Shown: one piece after another, positions 1-9,864 of the stretch | How positions within the stretch are numbered: the first letter of the stretch is position 1 | Layout of the letters: every line of letters starts with the position of its first letter | From: Hyphomicrobiales bacterium | GTDB lineage: Bacteria > Pseudomonadota > Alphaproteobacteria > Rhizobiales > Rhizobiaceae | Assembly (NCBI GenBank): GCA_900473045.1 | Contig: UCKS01000013.1 | Location: 1 to 64,000 of the forward strand | Length of the DNA stretch: 64,000 nucleotides | Direction: 5' to 3' | Program-made: the position numbers and the translations under genes | The notes under the pieces: generated by a model | Databases searched by the model: none | What the model was told of the DNA's origin: nothing | The model's input: the letters and a program-made list of their open reading frames with translations, nothing else

Positions 1-720
1 CGGATGCCGATCGAGCCGAGTTCAGCTCGGCGGTCTTCGGTCAGACATGCCCCATCGAGACCGCAGTGGACGCCACGGCCGTTAGATCAAAACGGATATG
101 GCCATGGCATCATCTGGAGTTGAATGGTCAAGGCGTCTGGCCCCGTACCCTCGAGCCCCTCACTCCGTTGCCTGGCTGGCTTTAACGTGCCTTGAGCCAT
201 CCCCGGGGATGTCGGGCTGCTTACTTTATCGGACACGGTGAAGTCGCATCGCCTGCGCATGGGCGAAAGTGTCGAGGGTCGCATAACGGCGCGCGCCCAA
301 CCTGTCGAATTGGATTGAACGATCGCAGGAGTGAGGCCATCTTCTGGGGTGCAATACGGCTCCGTCACCCGGCGAAGAACGCCGGCCCACCTACCAGGGT
401 GTTAATTGGGGCAGGCGGCGGCCCCGCACGTTGCGGCTGGCTTCCCAGCTTTGACATTGCCAATTCCGCTCATCGGCCTATCCTATCGCAGTGCACAAGC
501 GCCTCCCCGAGATACTGGTTCTTGTATCAATATTCCTCGCTGTCGGCGTGGCGTTGATGTTGTTCATTGGCCCAATTTTAAAAGTGCTCGGCTGGCCGTC
601 CCGTCGTGACTCGGTTGGCAGTGAGAACATAATAAGAACGAACGCGGCGGATGCGGACGTCAATCGAAACATCTTTGCTTGTTTGATCTCTTGCTCGGGC
701 GCAATGGAAAAGGAAAAGCC
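1..720. other. Left-edge region without a recognisable gene
   Basis: No reading frame here has a convincing start, ribosome binding site and family resemblance. One + frame is open from the left edge to a stop at 183-185 and could be the tail of a gene cut by the window, but its residues match nothing I recognise. A short hydrophobic peptide could be read from a GTG at 491, again without support. Confidence 0.5.
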
Positions 721-960
721 ATGCCTACGATCGGCGCCGACGCGTACGACATCCAATATTCCGGCCCAGTTGATGAGATTGCCGCCGCCCTCGCCTTTCA
801 TCATGGCGACGTGCGTGCCACGATCGGAACCTTGGTGAGAGGTATCAGGTTTCTTCAGCAACAGTTGGCCATCACGCAAATCGGGCTGAGCGTCGGCTTC
901 ACCCGTGGTTGGCAGCCGAGCTATGAGCGGGATGCGACAGAGGAGATCAGTCATGCCTGA
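721..960 (+). CDS. Small conserved-type hypothetical protein (79 aa)
   Basis: The start is the ATG at 721, preceded by an AAGGAAAAG ribosome binding site; an in-frame start at 679 lacks one. The product is small and soluble with no signal peptide or membrane segment, and is rich in short helical stretches. Its last codons overlap the next gene by 8 bp, so the two are probably translationally coupled. The overlap and good ribosome binding sites are the main evidence that this is real. I do not recognise the family and assign no function. Confidence 0.5.
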   Translation: MPTIGADAYDIQYSGPVDEIAAALAFHHGDVRATIGTLVRGIRFLQQQLAITQIGLSVGFTRGWQPSYERDATEEISHA

Positions 961-1171
961 CAATCTTGAATGTGTCGATCGACAGTGGGAAAGCCGAAGT
1001 GTTGCGTCGATGCTGATCACCGATGCGATCGGCAGCCTGATGGCTCCCGGCATGGGCAATCACGACGCGCTCAGCGTCGTTGAAGATGCGCTGCAAATTC
1101 GCCGTGTCACATTTGACATGGAGATCGCAAGATTGACGGGAGCCGTTACAGTCAAGATTGAGGTAGCGTAG
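953..1171 (+). CDS. Small hypothetical protein coupled to the preceding gene (72 aa)
   Basis: The ATG at 953 follows a GAGGAG ribosome binding site inside the end of the upstream gene. The product has no signal peptide or membrane segment. The C-terminal half (VVEDALQIRRVTFDMEI and onward) looks like a compact alpha/beta fold, but no motif is diagnostic. A GC-rich hairpin at 1286-1308 lies downstream and may end the two-gene unit. Function unknown. Confidence 0.5.
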   Translation: MPDNLECVDRQWESRSVASMLITDAIGSLMAPGMGNHDALSVVEDALQIRRVTFDMEIARLTGAVTVKIEVA

Positions 1172-1285
1172 AATGGTCGTCTGCTGACTATGTGGCTGGC
1201 GTCATGAACCTTAGGCCGACGTGCTCTTCGTGGGGGCATTGCCAGCATGAACTGATAACGGCTGCACCTGATAGATAAAACAAAA

Positions 1286-1308
1286 GCCCGCAACCGGGAA
1301 AGGCGGGC
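1286..1308. terminator. GC-rich hairpin, possible bidirectional terminator
   Basis: Perfect 6-bp stem GCCCGC (1286-1291) / GCGGGC (1303-1308). Read on the minus strand it is followed by TTTTGTTTT, a good U-tract. Read on the + strand only a weak AATTTG follows. It could end the two-gene unit on the left. Confidence 0.45.
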
Positions 1309-2083
1309 AATTTGTTCGGCAGGCAGACTGGATCAGTATTCGCTGAACCGTAAACGAAACTTAGCCAGACATGCTTAATAGACGGTTCATTCCACAGACA
1401 TAGGACAGATCGGTCATCGGAAAAAGACCCACTGAGAGGTCAGTGGCTCTCAATTCTGGGAAATAACATGCACTGCTTCGTATCTTGTGGGCATGAACTG
1501 CGCTGCACTAAACTGCACTGCGTTGATCCGATGTGTGACACTGCTTCGGATCGCCTTCAGTGGCCCGGCAACGTTAACAATAAGTTAACGCTGTTTTAGC
1601 AACTCTTAAGCCTACCGTCTCCAAACTACAGAATGGGCCAGTTGAGGCCGAAATCGCAGCGGCAAACGCCTCTAGCCAATCGCGGGAAGGGTTATCGCGG
1701 CTGTTAGGACTGCGCGCATGCGAGCCGCCGGAATGGATGGTTGTGTTCCCGCCATTCACCTTACGGCCATATTTTCTCATTCAGAAGCGATGACATGCGT
1801 TGCTGCCGGACAGCCAGGTACGTCAGTCGATGGTCATGGCGCAGTAACGCGATCGCAGTCGCCTATCCATCTTCGAAGACGATAGCGACCCATGCATGGC
1901 CCAAGGTTGATTTAGAATAGCGTTGCTCTGCCCGACGAGAAGCGATAGCGAGCCGGCAGGCCTGGGCTGCGCTCTTATCGGAGAATGGGAAGCCGGGAGC
2001 CGAACGCCAGAGATTGAGCAAAGCACCGCCGGTACGGCGGAAATCGGGACCGACTGCTCGCGAAGTCGCATTCCTTTCCCGGA
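1309..2083. other. Intergenic, no gene seen
   Basis: No supported reading frame. A short inverted repeat, GTTAAC-AATAA-GTTAAC, lies near 1573-1589. No insertion sequence ends or RNA gene were recognised. Confidence 0.4.
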
Positions 2084-3004
2084 CTAACGAGGACGCATGG
2101 TTTCAGTTGCCGCCGGCTTCGGCGGCCTGACCAGCGAGCGCGCAATATCGATGATGTCGTCGCGCGATGCCGTCGGATCCTCCACATTCCACGCAACCCC
2201 CATGCCGATCTTGAAATCCACGCCCCTCACCTTTCGAAGCTCGAAATTGCGGTTTGGGAAATCCTTCGTCCACTGCGGCGCAAAGCCAATGCCAAGACCG
2301 GCCGATACCAGCGAGATCAGCGCAAACGTGTCATCGCAACTATAGGCAATGTTGCGGTCGAGATCGTGCTCGGCAAACATGTCGGCAAAATACCGCTCGG
2401 TATATGACAAGTTCTGGCGCGAGAACGAGATGATCTTCTGATCGCGCAGGTCCTCGATGCCGATTTCGGCCAGACCCGCAAGCCGGCTGTCCTTGGCAAC
2501 AGCCAAAAGATATTCGTCGTTGGCCATCGAGAAGAACCGTAGCGAACCGATGTTCTCCACCGGGCGGATGAAGCCGAGATTGATTTGGCCGGATTCAAGG
2601 CTGCGGATTACGTCACTGGTCGAGCCGCTCTGGATCTGCAGCTGGATGTCGGGATATTTGCGGGCGATCTTCGACAGAAACGCCGGCAGCACGCCGATGG
2701 TGGCCGGATAGATCGTGCCGATCCGGATCTTGCGCACGGTCTTGCCGGCGGCCGAGCGCGTCGCCTGCGCACTCATATCGATATCGCTCAGGATCCGCAC
2801 AGCCCGGCCATAGAAAGTCTCTCCGGCAACCGTCAGCTCGACACGGCGGGTCGTACGCACAAACAGCTGCACACCCAACTCCCGCTCCAGCGCCTGGATC
2901 TGGGTCGACAGAGCCGGCTGGGCAATATGCACTCGAGCCGCTGCCCTCCCAAAATGCAGCTCCTCGGCAACCGCAACGAAGTAGGTGATTTGGCGCAGTT
3001 CCAT
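2084..3004 (-). CDS. LysR-family transcriptional regulator
   Basis: Regulator of about 306 residues, the usual LysR length. The N-terminal winged helix-turn-helix is clear (MELRQITYFVAVAEELHFG at the start, then the AQPALSTQIQALE recognition helix region). The effector-binding domain contains IRIGTIYPATIGVLP and the typical GLGIGFAP segment. I choose the ATG at 3004, with GGAG about 10 nt upstream, because it puts MELRQ at the N-terminus; a GTG at 3061 would add 19 atypical residues. It is transcribed away from an XRE-type regulator gene with a 138-bp gap. No metabolic gene lies next to it, so its target and effector are unknown. Confidence 0.85.
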   Translation of the reverse strand: MELRQITYFVAVAEELHFGRAAARVHIAQPALSTQIQALERELGVQLFVRTTRRVELTVAGETFYGRAVRILSDIDMSAQATRSAAGKTVRKIRIGTIYPATIGVLPAFLSKIARKYPDIQLQIQSGSTSDVIRSLESGQINLGFIRPVENIGSLRFFSMANDEYLLAVAKDSRLAGLAEIGIEDLRDQKIISFSRQNLSYTERYFADMFAEHDLDRNIAYSCDDTFALISLVSAGLGIGFAPQWTKDFPNRNFELRKVRGVDFKIGMGVAWNVEDPTASRDDIIDIARSLVRPPKPAATETMRPR

Positions 3005-3142
3005 AGTCTTCAAGCTCCAACGAGACAGCCGGGCCGGCTTCAATACCTCATGCAAAGTCACGCACTAAAACTACAGATTGTTCTTATACCACTCCATATC
3101 GTTCGTGGCCATATCCGTGTCATTGAGGAACAAAATGTTTCC

Positions 3143-3481
3143 ATGGACACATTTGCCAAACGCTTGCAGGAGCGCGCTAAGCAACTCGGTATTTCCAATG
3201 CTGAGGCTGCTCGCCGCGTGGGATTGGATGAGCGGCGCTACGCACACTACGCATCGGGAAGAAGAGAGCCTGACTTGGTGACGCTTGTAAAAATAGCAGC
3301 CACACTCGGGACAACACCCAATTGGCTACTTGGCGTGACCGTACCCAGCAGTACTGACCTGCGGTTAGCTGCCCTTATTGACCGCTTTTCAAATGCAGCC
3401 AACGGGATGTCGATGAGCGAAATTGAGATGTGTGTTATTCAAGCCGAAGCGGTTGCCGCCGCTAAAAGTAAAAAGGCCTGA
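3143..3481 (+). CDS. XRE-family helix-turn-helix regulator (112 aa)
   Basis: Small DNA-binding protein. Residues 4-65 form a Cro/C1-type helix-turn-helix: RLQERAKQLGISNAEAARRV, then YASGRREPDLVTLVKIAATL and NWLLG, the standard end of the HTH_3 domain. The C-terminal ~40 residues are helical and may dimerise. The ATG at 3143 is preceded by GAGGA about 13 nt upstream. Downstream DNA to 3968 holds no gene. Such proteins usually act as repressors; the target is not evident. Confidence 0.75.
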   Translation: MDTFAKRLQERAKQLGISNAEAARRVGLDERRYAHYASGRREPDLVTLVKIAATLGTTPNWLLGVTVPSSTDLRLAALIDRFSNAANGMSMSEIEMCVIQAEAVAAAKSKKA

Positions 3482-3968
3482 CATGCAATCTGTTGCGTCT
3501 CGAATACTTCGCAGACGTATCTTGATGTAAATTCATCGCCTTGAAAGGAGCTGAACTAGCGACCTGCACAATGGACACGTTAAATATTCGATAACACAAC
3601 AACTTAACCCGCGACAGGTGCCTGCGGCGAAGCCGCAATAGTGGAATATGTTTACTTTTCGATAAGCGGCACTGTAGAGCTAACAATATTGGTTTGCTGT
3701 AAGATCTTCAGAGGAGCTACAAACCAACGGAGAGATTGCACAAATCGACCTTGATATCGCAGAAAGTGCTTTCCGCCTTCGCAGTTGTTGGGTATCGCAC
3801 GAAACAAGTCGACACAACACCGATAGATCCGGCCGTTCTTCGAGAAGATTCGCTCTTTCCTGAGCGGCATGGAAGTGTGCGAAACAATATATCGCCTAAA
3901 ACTAATGCTGATTGCAGCCAGCGATGACGTTCGACTGATCTTGCCCCACAAAGAGCCAAAAGCGCCCA
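3482..3968. other. Intergenic, no gene seen
   Basis: This stretch lies just past the stop of the leftward aldolase gene. None of its minus-strand frames encodes the short-chain dehydrogenase domain (nucleotide-binding TGxxxGIG) that follows the aldolase domain in fusion homologues. No transposase or other gene was recognised. Confidence 0.5.
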
Positions 3969-5213
3969 CTATTCCTTCAGCTTCGCCTGTTCCAGCGACC
4001 AATACTCCATGTCGAAGAGATCGGCTTCGCCGATTGGTGTGAAGCTACCGTAGTCTTCTGCCGCGTTGATGGCACGGGTTGCCTGTTCGCAGAGGTCACC
4101 GCCGATCCTGGCCGCCTGTTCGTTGGTGCCGAGCGCGATTATGCCCTTGTTGCGGACAATGACCAGTCGAGGATAGGCGTCGAGCATGGTCTTTGGCTCA
4201 TGTGCCCGGCCGGTATTGCGCTGGAAATAGGATATGTAACGCTCGCTATATGCGGTAAGCGCGCTTTCAATCGCAGTGGTATCTGCATCCGCCTGGACGA
4301 TCATAGGCCAAGGTTTGATGCGGATGACGTGATCGGGGGTTACAGTCCCACGAAGACTGACTTGCTCAACGTCGTCTCTCTGGACATAGTGCCGGATCGC
4401 CTCGGTCGAACGGTAGTCGATGGACAACCTTTTGGCGAATGGCGAGCCTTGTCGAGAGAGAACCTCCGTGATGCGGGCTTGCAGGGCCGGCTCCAGCTCT
4501 TCGTCACTTTGTTGCGGTCCAGACAGGATAACGCCTTTTCGCACTAGCTCCGCTTCGGCCAACGTGACGAATTCGATCATTAGTTCGTAGGACGCGCGCG
4601 CATTGTCGGCGAAGGTGAAGAGGCCATGGTTTTCGAGCCAGAGGCCTTCGCAGCCAATATGTGCGCGATAAACCTTGTCGCCTTCGATCGAAAGGTCGAA
4701 ACCGGGCATGACATACGGCACGAAAGCCACCCTGCCCCCAAAAATACGCTTCACCGTTTCGCGCATATCCGGCTGATCAGCGAGTGCCAGAATGGCGGTC
4801 GCGTGGGTGTGATCAACGAAAGTGAAGGGCAAAAAGGCATGCAGCAGCGCTTCGACAGAAGGATTGGGGGCCGTCGGATCAACAAGGCTGGAACGGAGCA
4901 GTGCGACCATCTCCGGATCCGAGAGCTTCGAGCCGTCGCGGGTGGCGAGCAGGGCCGGCATACGAACGGCCGGAAGTCCCGGTGCCTCGATGGTGTCGAG
5001 ATCCCAGCCGCTACCCTTGATGTGCATCAGTTCTGAGCCGTCCTCCGCTTTCACTTTGACGGAGGTGTTGCCGCCCCCATGCAAAACGAGATCCGGATCG
5101 CCGCCGACGATACGCGAGGTATAGATGCGCAGGCCGAGTGCTTCGCTTTGGCCGTCAGTGAGAGCCGCGTCCACATATCGTTGAGCATCGGTGTCGTTCC
5201 AGCGGCTTTTCAT
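3969..5213 (-). CDS. Class II aldolase/adducin-family protein in the lsr operon, lacking the usual fused dehydrogenase domain
   Basis: A protein of 414 residues resembling the N-terminal aldolase half of bifunctional aldolase/short-chain dehydrogenase proteins (RhaD-like, usually about 650-700 residues). Visible motifs are VLHGGGNTSVK near residue 43 (phosphate-binding region), VDHTHA (metal-ligand histidines) and LENHGLFTF (third metal-ligand histidine). The chain stops a few residues after DMEYWSLEQAKL, where the fusion proteins enter the dehydrogenase domain. It is downstream of lsrB on the same strand with a 74-bp gap holding a hairpin. Since lsrF is absent, cleavage of phosphorylated AI-2 or its LsrG product is a reasonable guess, but that is inference. 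It could also be a truncated sugar-phosphate aldolase. Confidence 0.75.
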   Translation of the reverse strand: MKSRWNDTDAQRYVDAALTDGQSEALGLRIYTSRIVGGDPDLVLHGGGNTSVKVKAEDGSELMHIKGSGWDLDTIEAPGLPAVRMPALLATRDGSKLSDPEMVALLRSSLVDPTAPNPSVEALLHAFLPFTFVDHTHATAILALADQPDMRETVKRIFGGRVAFVPYVMPGFDLSIEGDKVYRAHIGCEGLWLENHGLFTFADNARASYELMIEFVTLAEAELVRKGVILSGPQQSDEELEPALQARITEVLSRQGSPFAKRLSIDYRSTEAIRHYVQRDDVEQVSLRGTVTPDHVIRIKPWPMIVQADADTTAIESALTAYSERYISYFQRNTGRAHEPKTMLDAYPRLVIVRNKGIIALGTNEQAARIGGDLCEQATRAINAAEDYGSFTPIGEADLFDMEYWSLEQAKLKE

Positions 5214-5243
5214 GGGTCAAATCCGTTTTTGTTCAAATAGAAA

Positions 5244-5270
5244 CGGGCGGCCACAGATCGCAGCCGCCCG
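5244..5270 (-). terminator. Strong hairpin between lsrB and the aldolase gene
   Basis: Perfect 8-bp stem CGGGCGGC / GCCGCCCG with a 11-nt loop, followed on the minus strand by TTTCTATTTG. It could partly terminate transcription after lsrB or stabilise the lsrACDB message, lowering aldolase expression relative to the binding protein. Confidence 0.5.
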
Positions 5271-5287
5271 GCAGTCAGCTTGGGAGA

Positions 5288-6319
5288 TCAGAAGTCAAAA
5301 TTGCCGATATTGTCCTTGGTGAAGACGGTGCGTTCGGGCAGCAGGATGATACCGTTGCCATCGGCTTCGTAGTCATAACCCTGTACCTTATTGGCCGAGA
5401 CTTCGACCGTGCCGACTCCCGGAACATCAAGCTTGTCGCCCACCTTCATCGGGCCGTTCTTGATGACGTGATCAGCTACGAAGACCGAAATCTTGCCCTG
5501 TTGCGTCACATCCCAGAGGCCGAACCGCTGGATTGTACCGCGTTCGATATAGGGGCGCATAACGTTGGGCGTCGAGAAGCCGACGATGGTAACACCATCG
5601 GCGCGCTTCAGGTTTTCTGCGGCCTGGGCGGCGGCCGGCAGGGCATTGGCATCCGGGGCGATGATGGCGTCGAGATCCGGATAGGTCTGCAGGATGCTTT
5701 CAGCGGTCTGCAGCGACTTTTGGGCGTCGTTGTAGCCATACTGAGTGGTGACGATTTCCCAGCCCGGATGTTCCTTGGCGATTTTCGCCTTGGCAGCTTC
5801 CGCCCAGGCGTTCTGGTCGGTTACGGTCGGGCTGGAATAGAAGAAGGCGACCTTGGCCTTTTCCTTGGTCACACCTTCTGCCGCCATTTCAACGAGCAGG
5901 CTACCGAGCTGGTCCGGCGTACCCTGGTTAATATAGTAACTGCGGCAATCCGGGTTTACGTCGCTATCCCACGTCATGACCAGCACACCGCGCTCCATCG
6001 CGCGCTTCAAAGCGGGGCATAGACCGTCCGGAGAAACGGACGACACGATGATCGCGTTGTAGCCCTGGTTGACGTAGTTGTTTATAAACTGCACCTGTCC
6101 GGAGACACTGGGCTCGGTCGGGCCGTCATAGCTCACTTTTGCACCGACTTCCTCGCCTGCTTTTACGGCACCTGCGCCGCCACTGGTGAAGAAGCCGACA
6201 CCCACCAGCTTGGGGATGAAAGCGATCCGTGATTCCGCATGCGCGGTTCCGGCCGCAAGCACTGTCCCGGCAAGAAGGCTGGCTGCGAGCGCCGTGGATT
6301 TCATGATGGTCTTGATCAT
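5288..6319 (-). CDS. lsrB: Autoinducer-2 ABC transporter, periplasmic binding protein LsrB
   Basis: Periplasmic receptor for AI-2 (furanosyl form of DPD) that feeds the LsrACD importer. The first 27 or so residues are a signal peptide ([19 protein letters not shown], cleavage near AHA-ES). The mature part follows enterobacterial LsrB almost block for block: [93 protein letters not shown] and [11 protein letters not shown]. The ligand-contacting Lys, Asp, Asp-Gln (TDQN) and Pro/Ala (PDANA) positions known for LsrB appear kept. The ATG at 6319 has an AGGAGGAGAG ribosome binding site; an upstream frame start would only lengthen the leader. One bp separates it from lsrD. Confidence 0.95.
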   Translation of the reverse strand: MIKTIMKSTALAASLLAGTVLAAGTAHAESRIAFIPKLVGVGFFTSGGAGAVKAGEEVGAKVSYDGPTEPSVSGQVQFINNYVNQGYNAIIVSSVSPDGLCPALKRAMERGVLVMTWDSDVNPDCRSYYINQGTPDQLGSLLVEMAAEGVTKEKAKVAFFYSSPTVTDQNAWAEAAKAKIAKEHPGWEIVTTQYGYNDAQKSLQTAESILQTYPDLDAIIAPDANALPAAAQAAENLKRADGVTIVGFSTPNVMRPYIERGTIQRFGLWDVTQQGKISVFVADHVIKNGPMKVGDKLDVPGVGTVEVSANKVQGYDYEADGNGIILLPERTVFTKDNIGNFDF

Positions 6320-6320
6320 T

Positions 6321-7331
6321 CTACTCTCCTCCTGAAGTAACTGCCGTCCGGCTTTTCCTGAGCCTGTTGACGGCGATGAAATCGGCAAGCAAAGCGCTTC
6401 CGTGGCGCAATGCGACCGCTATAACCAGCAACCCTCCCGAAAGTGCGCTGGAAATCTGGCTTGAGACACCGCTCGCCTGCAGTCCCTGCTGCAGATAGCC
6501 GATGACGAAGGTGGCAATCAGCGTGCCGAGGATAGACCCCTGCCCGCCATAGATGGACGCTCCACCGAGAACCGCTGCCGTGATAGCGGGGAGCAACGTT
6601 GCCGCACCAAGATCGACCCGGGCCGATCCGAAATAGGCAGACATCGCAAGCCCGGCGATCGCGGCGCATAGACCGGTGACGACATAGGTGATGGTCTGCA
6701 CTCTGGCGAGCGGGATGCCGGCAAAGCGCGCAGCACTCTCCGATTGGCCGACAAGAAAGACGGCACGGCCGAAACGGGTGAAATGAAGCAGTGTGACGAG
6801 CAAGGCAGCCAGCGCCAGAAACAAGACGAGCGTCGCTGGCAGGCCGAAAATCTGTGCATAACCGAACGCATTGAAGGCTTCGGGGAAATTGCCGATCCCT
6901 TCATAGCCGCCTGCCCCGACGAGGCCGGAGGCAACGGTCGCGGTGCCTTGGAACAGATAAAGACTGCCAAGCGTGACGACCAGCGGCTGGATCTTCGAAA
7001 GATGGATCACTGTGGCATTGAACAAGCCACAGAAAGCGCCCGTCACCAGTGCGAAGGCGATCGAAAGTGGCAGCGGCACGGCATAGAAGGTCGCCACCCC
7101 GAACACGATGGCCGCAAGCCCGATAGTTGAGGCGAAGGAAACGTCAATCCCGCCCGCAATGATCACCAGCGTCAGCGGCAGCGCAACGATGCCGATCTGC
7201 ACAAAATCCGAGGTGCCGTAGATCAGGTTCCCGAGATTGAGAAACCGCGGGTTGACGATGCCGAAGATCGCGAGTTCTACCGCCAGCATGGCAAGCAGAG
7301 CGGTTTCCCAGCGGAAGATCAGCTTGTTCAT
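6321..7331 (-). CDS. lsrD: AI-2 ABC transporter permease LsrD
   Basis: Inner-membrane permease of about 336 residues with eight to ten hydrophobic segments and the sugar-type (BPD_transp_2) pattern: [19 protein letters not shown] near the N-terminus and [14 protein letters not shown] in the cytoplasmic loop that contacts the ATPase. The start codon overlaps the end of lsrC by 4 bp (ATGA), and lsrB follows after 1 bp, so all are one operon. It is called LsrD rather than LsrC from its order (A-C-D-B), as in enterobacteria. Confidence 0.9.
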   Translation of the reverse strand: MNKLIFRWETALLAMLAVELAIFGIVNPRFLNLGNLIYGTSDFVQIGIVALPLTLVIIAGGIDVSFASTIGLAAIVFGVATFYAVPLPLSIAFALVTGAFCGLFNATVIHLSKIQPLVVTLGSLYLFQGTATVASGLVGAGGYEGIGNFPEAFNAFGYAQIFGLPATLVLFLALAALLVTLLHFTRFGRAVFLVGQSESAARFAGIPLARVQTITYVVTGLCAAIAGLAMSAYFGSARVDLGAATLLPAITAAVLGGASIYGGQGSILGTLIATFVIGYLQQGLQASGVSSQISSALSGGLLVIAVALRHGSALLADFIAVNRLRKSRTAVTSGGE

Positions 7332-8359
7332 CGGCCGGCCTCCAGGACTTTGGATGTTGGATTGCGGTTATCAATGGCATGCGCCCGGTCGTGGACGGCA
7401 TAACGGCGCGCGCGGATGCGTCGGTCTATGACTTGGCGGACGCGGCCGTCGAGCAGCAGGACCGACAGAAGCAGCGCACCGGCAATGAAATCGTTCCAGT
7501 AAGCGGGGATTTTCAGGAAAACGAGCGCACTGTCGATCGAGGTGATGAAGATCACGGCCGCGACGACACCCGCGACGGAGCCTGTGCCACCGAGTAGGCT
7601 CACACCACCCAAAACGTTGACCGCGATAGCCTTGAGTTCGACGCCGTTGCCAGCCTGATTCGGGATGAAGCCGATCTGCGCCGAAAAGACTATGCCGGCG
7701 AGCGCGGCACAAAGGCCCGTAGCCGCAAAAGCGGCAAACTGCACACGGCGGACAGGCACGCCCAGATGGTGAGCCGCAGCACGATTATCACCAACCGCAT
7801 AGAAGAAGCGGCCGAAACGGGTATGCCGCAGGAAGATCCAGAGACCAGCGATGAGCGCGACAACGACAACGGTCAGTGCGGAAAAACCGAGGCTGAGATT
7901 GCCCGCGAACGCCTTCAGATCCTGCGGCAGGTCCTCGATCCAGCGCCCTCCGGTCATCACCAGCATGATGCCGCGATAGAGGCCGAGCGTTCCAAGCGTC
8001 GCCACAATCGAGGGGATGCCCAGATACGCGACCATCACACCATTGAACGCACCGGCAGCAACGCCCGTCAGCAGGCAAAGCACAATTGCCAGGGGAAGAG
8101 CTATGCCAGCGTTCAGGGACAGGCCGAGTACTGCGGCGCTTAAGCCCAGCACCGAGCCGCTGGAGACGTCGATATTGCGGGTCAGGATAACGACCATCGT
8201 TCCAAGTGAGATCAGCATCAGCACGAGGCTGCTGGCGAGGACTGTCGAAGCCGTAGCACCGGAAAGATAACCGGGCGCCGCCGCACCGATCGCAGCATAC
8301 GCAACGATGAGAATTAGGAGCAGCGTCACGACGCGGTTGCGCGCAAAGAGATCAAGCAT
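7328..8359 (-). CDS. lsrC: AI-2 ABC transporter permease LsrC
   Basis: Inner-membrane permease partner of LsrD, about 343 residues, with multiple hydrophobic helices. It has VVILTRNIDVSSGSVLGLSA, diagnostic of sugar/AI-2 permeases, and NVLGGVSLLGGTGSVAG as the coupling loop. The ATG at 8359 is chosen because it gives MLDLFARNR directly before the first membrane helix; it overlaps the end of lsrA by 8 bp. An upstream in-frame start would add residues encoded inside lsrA. Confidence 0.9.
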   Translation of the reverse strand: MLDLFARNRVVTLLLILIVAYAAIGAAAPGYLSGATASTVLASSLVLMLISLGTMVVILTRNIDVSSGSVLGLSAAVLGLSLNAGIALPLAIVLCLLTGVAAGAFNGVMVAYLGIPSIVATLGTLGLYRGIMLVMTGGRWIEDLPQDLKAFAGNLSLGFSALTVVVVALIAGLWIFLRHTRFGRFFYAVGDNRAAAHHLGVPVRRVQFAAFAATGLCAALAGIVFSAQIGFIPNQAGNGVELKAIAVNVLGGVSLLGGTGSVAGVVAAVIFITSIDSALVFLKIPAYWNDFIAGALLLSVLLLDGRVRQVIDRRIRARRYAVHDRAHAIDNRNPTSKVLEAGR

Positions 8360-9854
8360 GATGGGCCTCCGAAGCGCCGAAGGCCAGTTTAGCGATGGCA
8401 TCGACACTGATTGCGTCGACAAGTTCACCACCGTGCTGGCCAAAAGCCATGACCTGCACGCGGTCGGCCAGTTGTTCGATTTCGTCGAAATCCGATGAGA
8501 TCAGAACGATCGCCACGCCCTCAGCCGCCAGCGTACGGATCAGGGCATAGATATCGTTGCGGGCCGCGACATCGACACCGCGGGTCGGCTCGTCGAGGAT
8601 CAGCACCTTAGGTCGGGCGGAGAGGCATTTTGCCAACAGCACTTTCTGCTGGTTGCCGCCGGAGAGACCCCGTGCCGCCTGCCCTGCGCCGGTACATTTG
8701 ATACCCATGCTCTCCCGGAAACCATCGAAGGAGCGGCGTTCCTGATTGGGACGGAGGAAGAAAGGCAGACGGTGGATCAGATAGGAGGATGCATTCCAGA
8801 AAAGCGGCGCCTCGAGGAACAGGCCATTCTGCTGGCGATCCTCGGGCAGGTAGACAAGGCCCTTGTCGATGCAAAGGCGTGGCGAGCGGCGGGAAAGCTC
8901 CACACCTTCGAGATAGACGCTACCGGCGGATTGCTTGCGCAGGCCAAACAGTGTTTCAGCAAATTCGGTGCGACCGGCGCCGACGACACCGGCAAGTCCG
9001 AGAATTTCACCGGCGCGGACATCAAGACTGATGTCGCGAAAGCCCTCGCCCGATAAACCACGTACCGAAAGGCGCGGCTGGCCGATCTGCGCGACCTCTC
9101 TCGGTGCCTTGCCCACCTGTCCGTCAGCCGCGATCTGTACGCGGCTCATCGCCACGACGATCTCACTGTCGCTATAGGTAGCGAGTGATCCCGCGAGAAC
9201 GATAACCCCGTCGCGCAGCACGCTGATGGTCGAGCAGATTTCGCGGATTTCCCGCAGTTTGTGCGAGATGAAGAAGATGCCCACGCCCTGCGCCTGAAGT
9301 TTTCGGACGCGATCGAACAGTGCCCGCGTTTCGAAAGGCGTCAGCGCGGATGTCGGCTCGTCAAGAATTAGGATACGGGCATCGCGCACGAGACCACGTA
9401 GAATTTCCACGATCTGCCGTTCGGCAATTTCCAGCGTTGCCGCCTGCGCATCGAGATCAATGGCGACCGAAAGCTCCTGAACCAGCTTTTCGACCCGCGG
9501 GCGCAGCGAACGGGGCGACGCCTTAAGGCCAAGGCAGATGTTTTCGAGCACAGTCTGGTTGGGAAGGATATGAGCTTCCTGCGGCACCAGATAGAGACCC
9601 AATTCCTGTGCCAGCGCGGGAGACGCTTGGGTCAAGGGCCGCCCATTGATTTCAATCTGTCCAGAATTGGCCGGTATGATACCGGCGATGATCTTCATCA
9701 GGCTTGATTTGCCCGCGCCGTTGCCGCCGAGAAGCGCATGAACCTCGCCTGCGCCGAGCGCAAGCGACACACCGCGCAGCACCGGCACGGCACCGTAGGA
9801 CTTCCAGATGTCCTCAAGAAGGGCGACCCTCCCGGCCGCTTGATCCTTCGCCAT
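8352..9854 (-). CDS. lsrA: AI-2 ABC transporter ATP-binding protein LsrA
   Basis: Tandem ATPase of 500 residues with two ABC modules, as in LsrA/RbsA. The first has a full Walker A (GGNGAGKSS near residue 45) and Walker B (RILILDEPTSAL). The second has a degenerate Walker A (GVVGAGRTE), signature LSGGNQQKV and Walker B (VLILDEPTRGVD). First gene of the lsrA-lsrC-lsrD-lsrB unit, divergent from lsrR across 241 bp holding repeated TTCA(A)ATGA elements. By analogy with known lsr loci it should be repressed by LsrR until phospho-AI-2 appears. Confidence 0.93.
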   Translation of the reverse strand: MAKDQAAGRVALLEDIWKSYGAVPVLRGVSLALGAGEVHALLGGNGAGKSSLMKIIAGIIPANSGQIEINGRPLTQASPALAQELGLYLVPQEAHILPNQTVLENICLGLKASPRSLRPRVEKLVQELSVAIDLDAQAATLEIAERQIVEILRGLVRDARILILDEPTSALTPFETRALFDRVRKLQAQGVGIFFISHKLREIREICSTISVLRDGVIVLAGSLATYSDSEIVVAMSRVQIAADGQVGKAPREVAQIGQPRLSVRGLSGEGFRDISLDVRAGEILGLAGVVGAGRTEFAETLFGLRKQSAGSVYLEGVELSRRSPRLCIDKGLVYLPEDRQQNGLFLEAPLFWNASSYLIHRLPFFLRPNQERRSFDGFRESMGIKCTGAGQAARGLSGGNQQKVLLAKCLSARPKVLILDEPTRGVDVAARNDIYALIRTLAAEGVAIVLISSDFDEIEQLADRVQVMAFGQHGGELVDAISVDAIAKLAFGASEAHHA

Positions 9855-9864
9855 TCCTCACCTG

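Noticed and set aside
478..1059. Minus-strand frame of 193 codons near the left edge
   Set aside because: Overlaps the two coupled small + strand genes and shows no family pattern.
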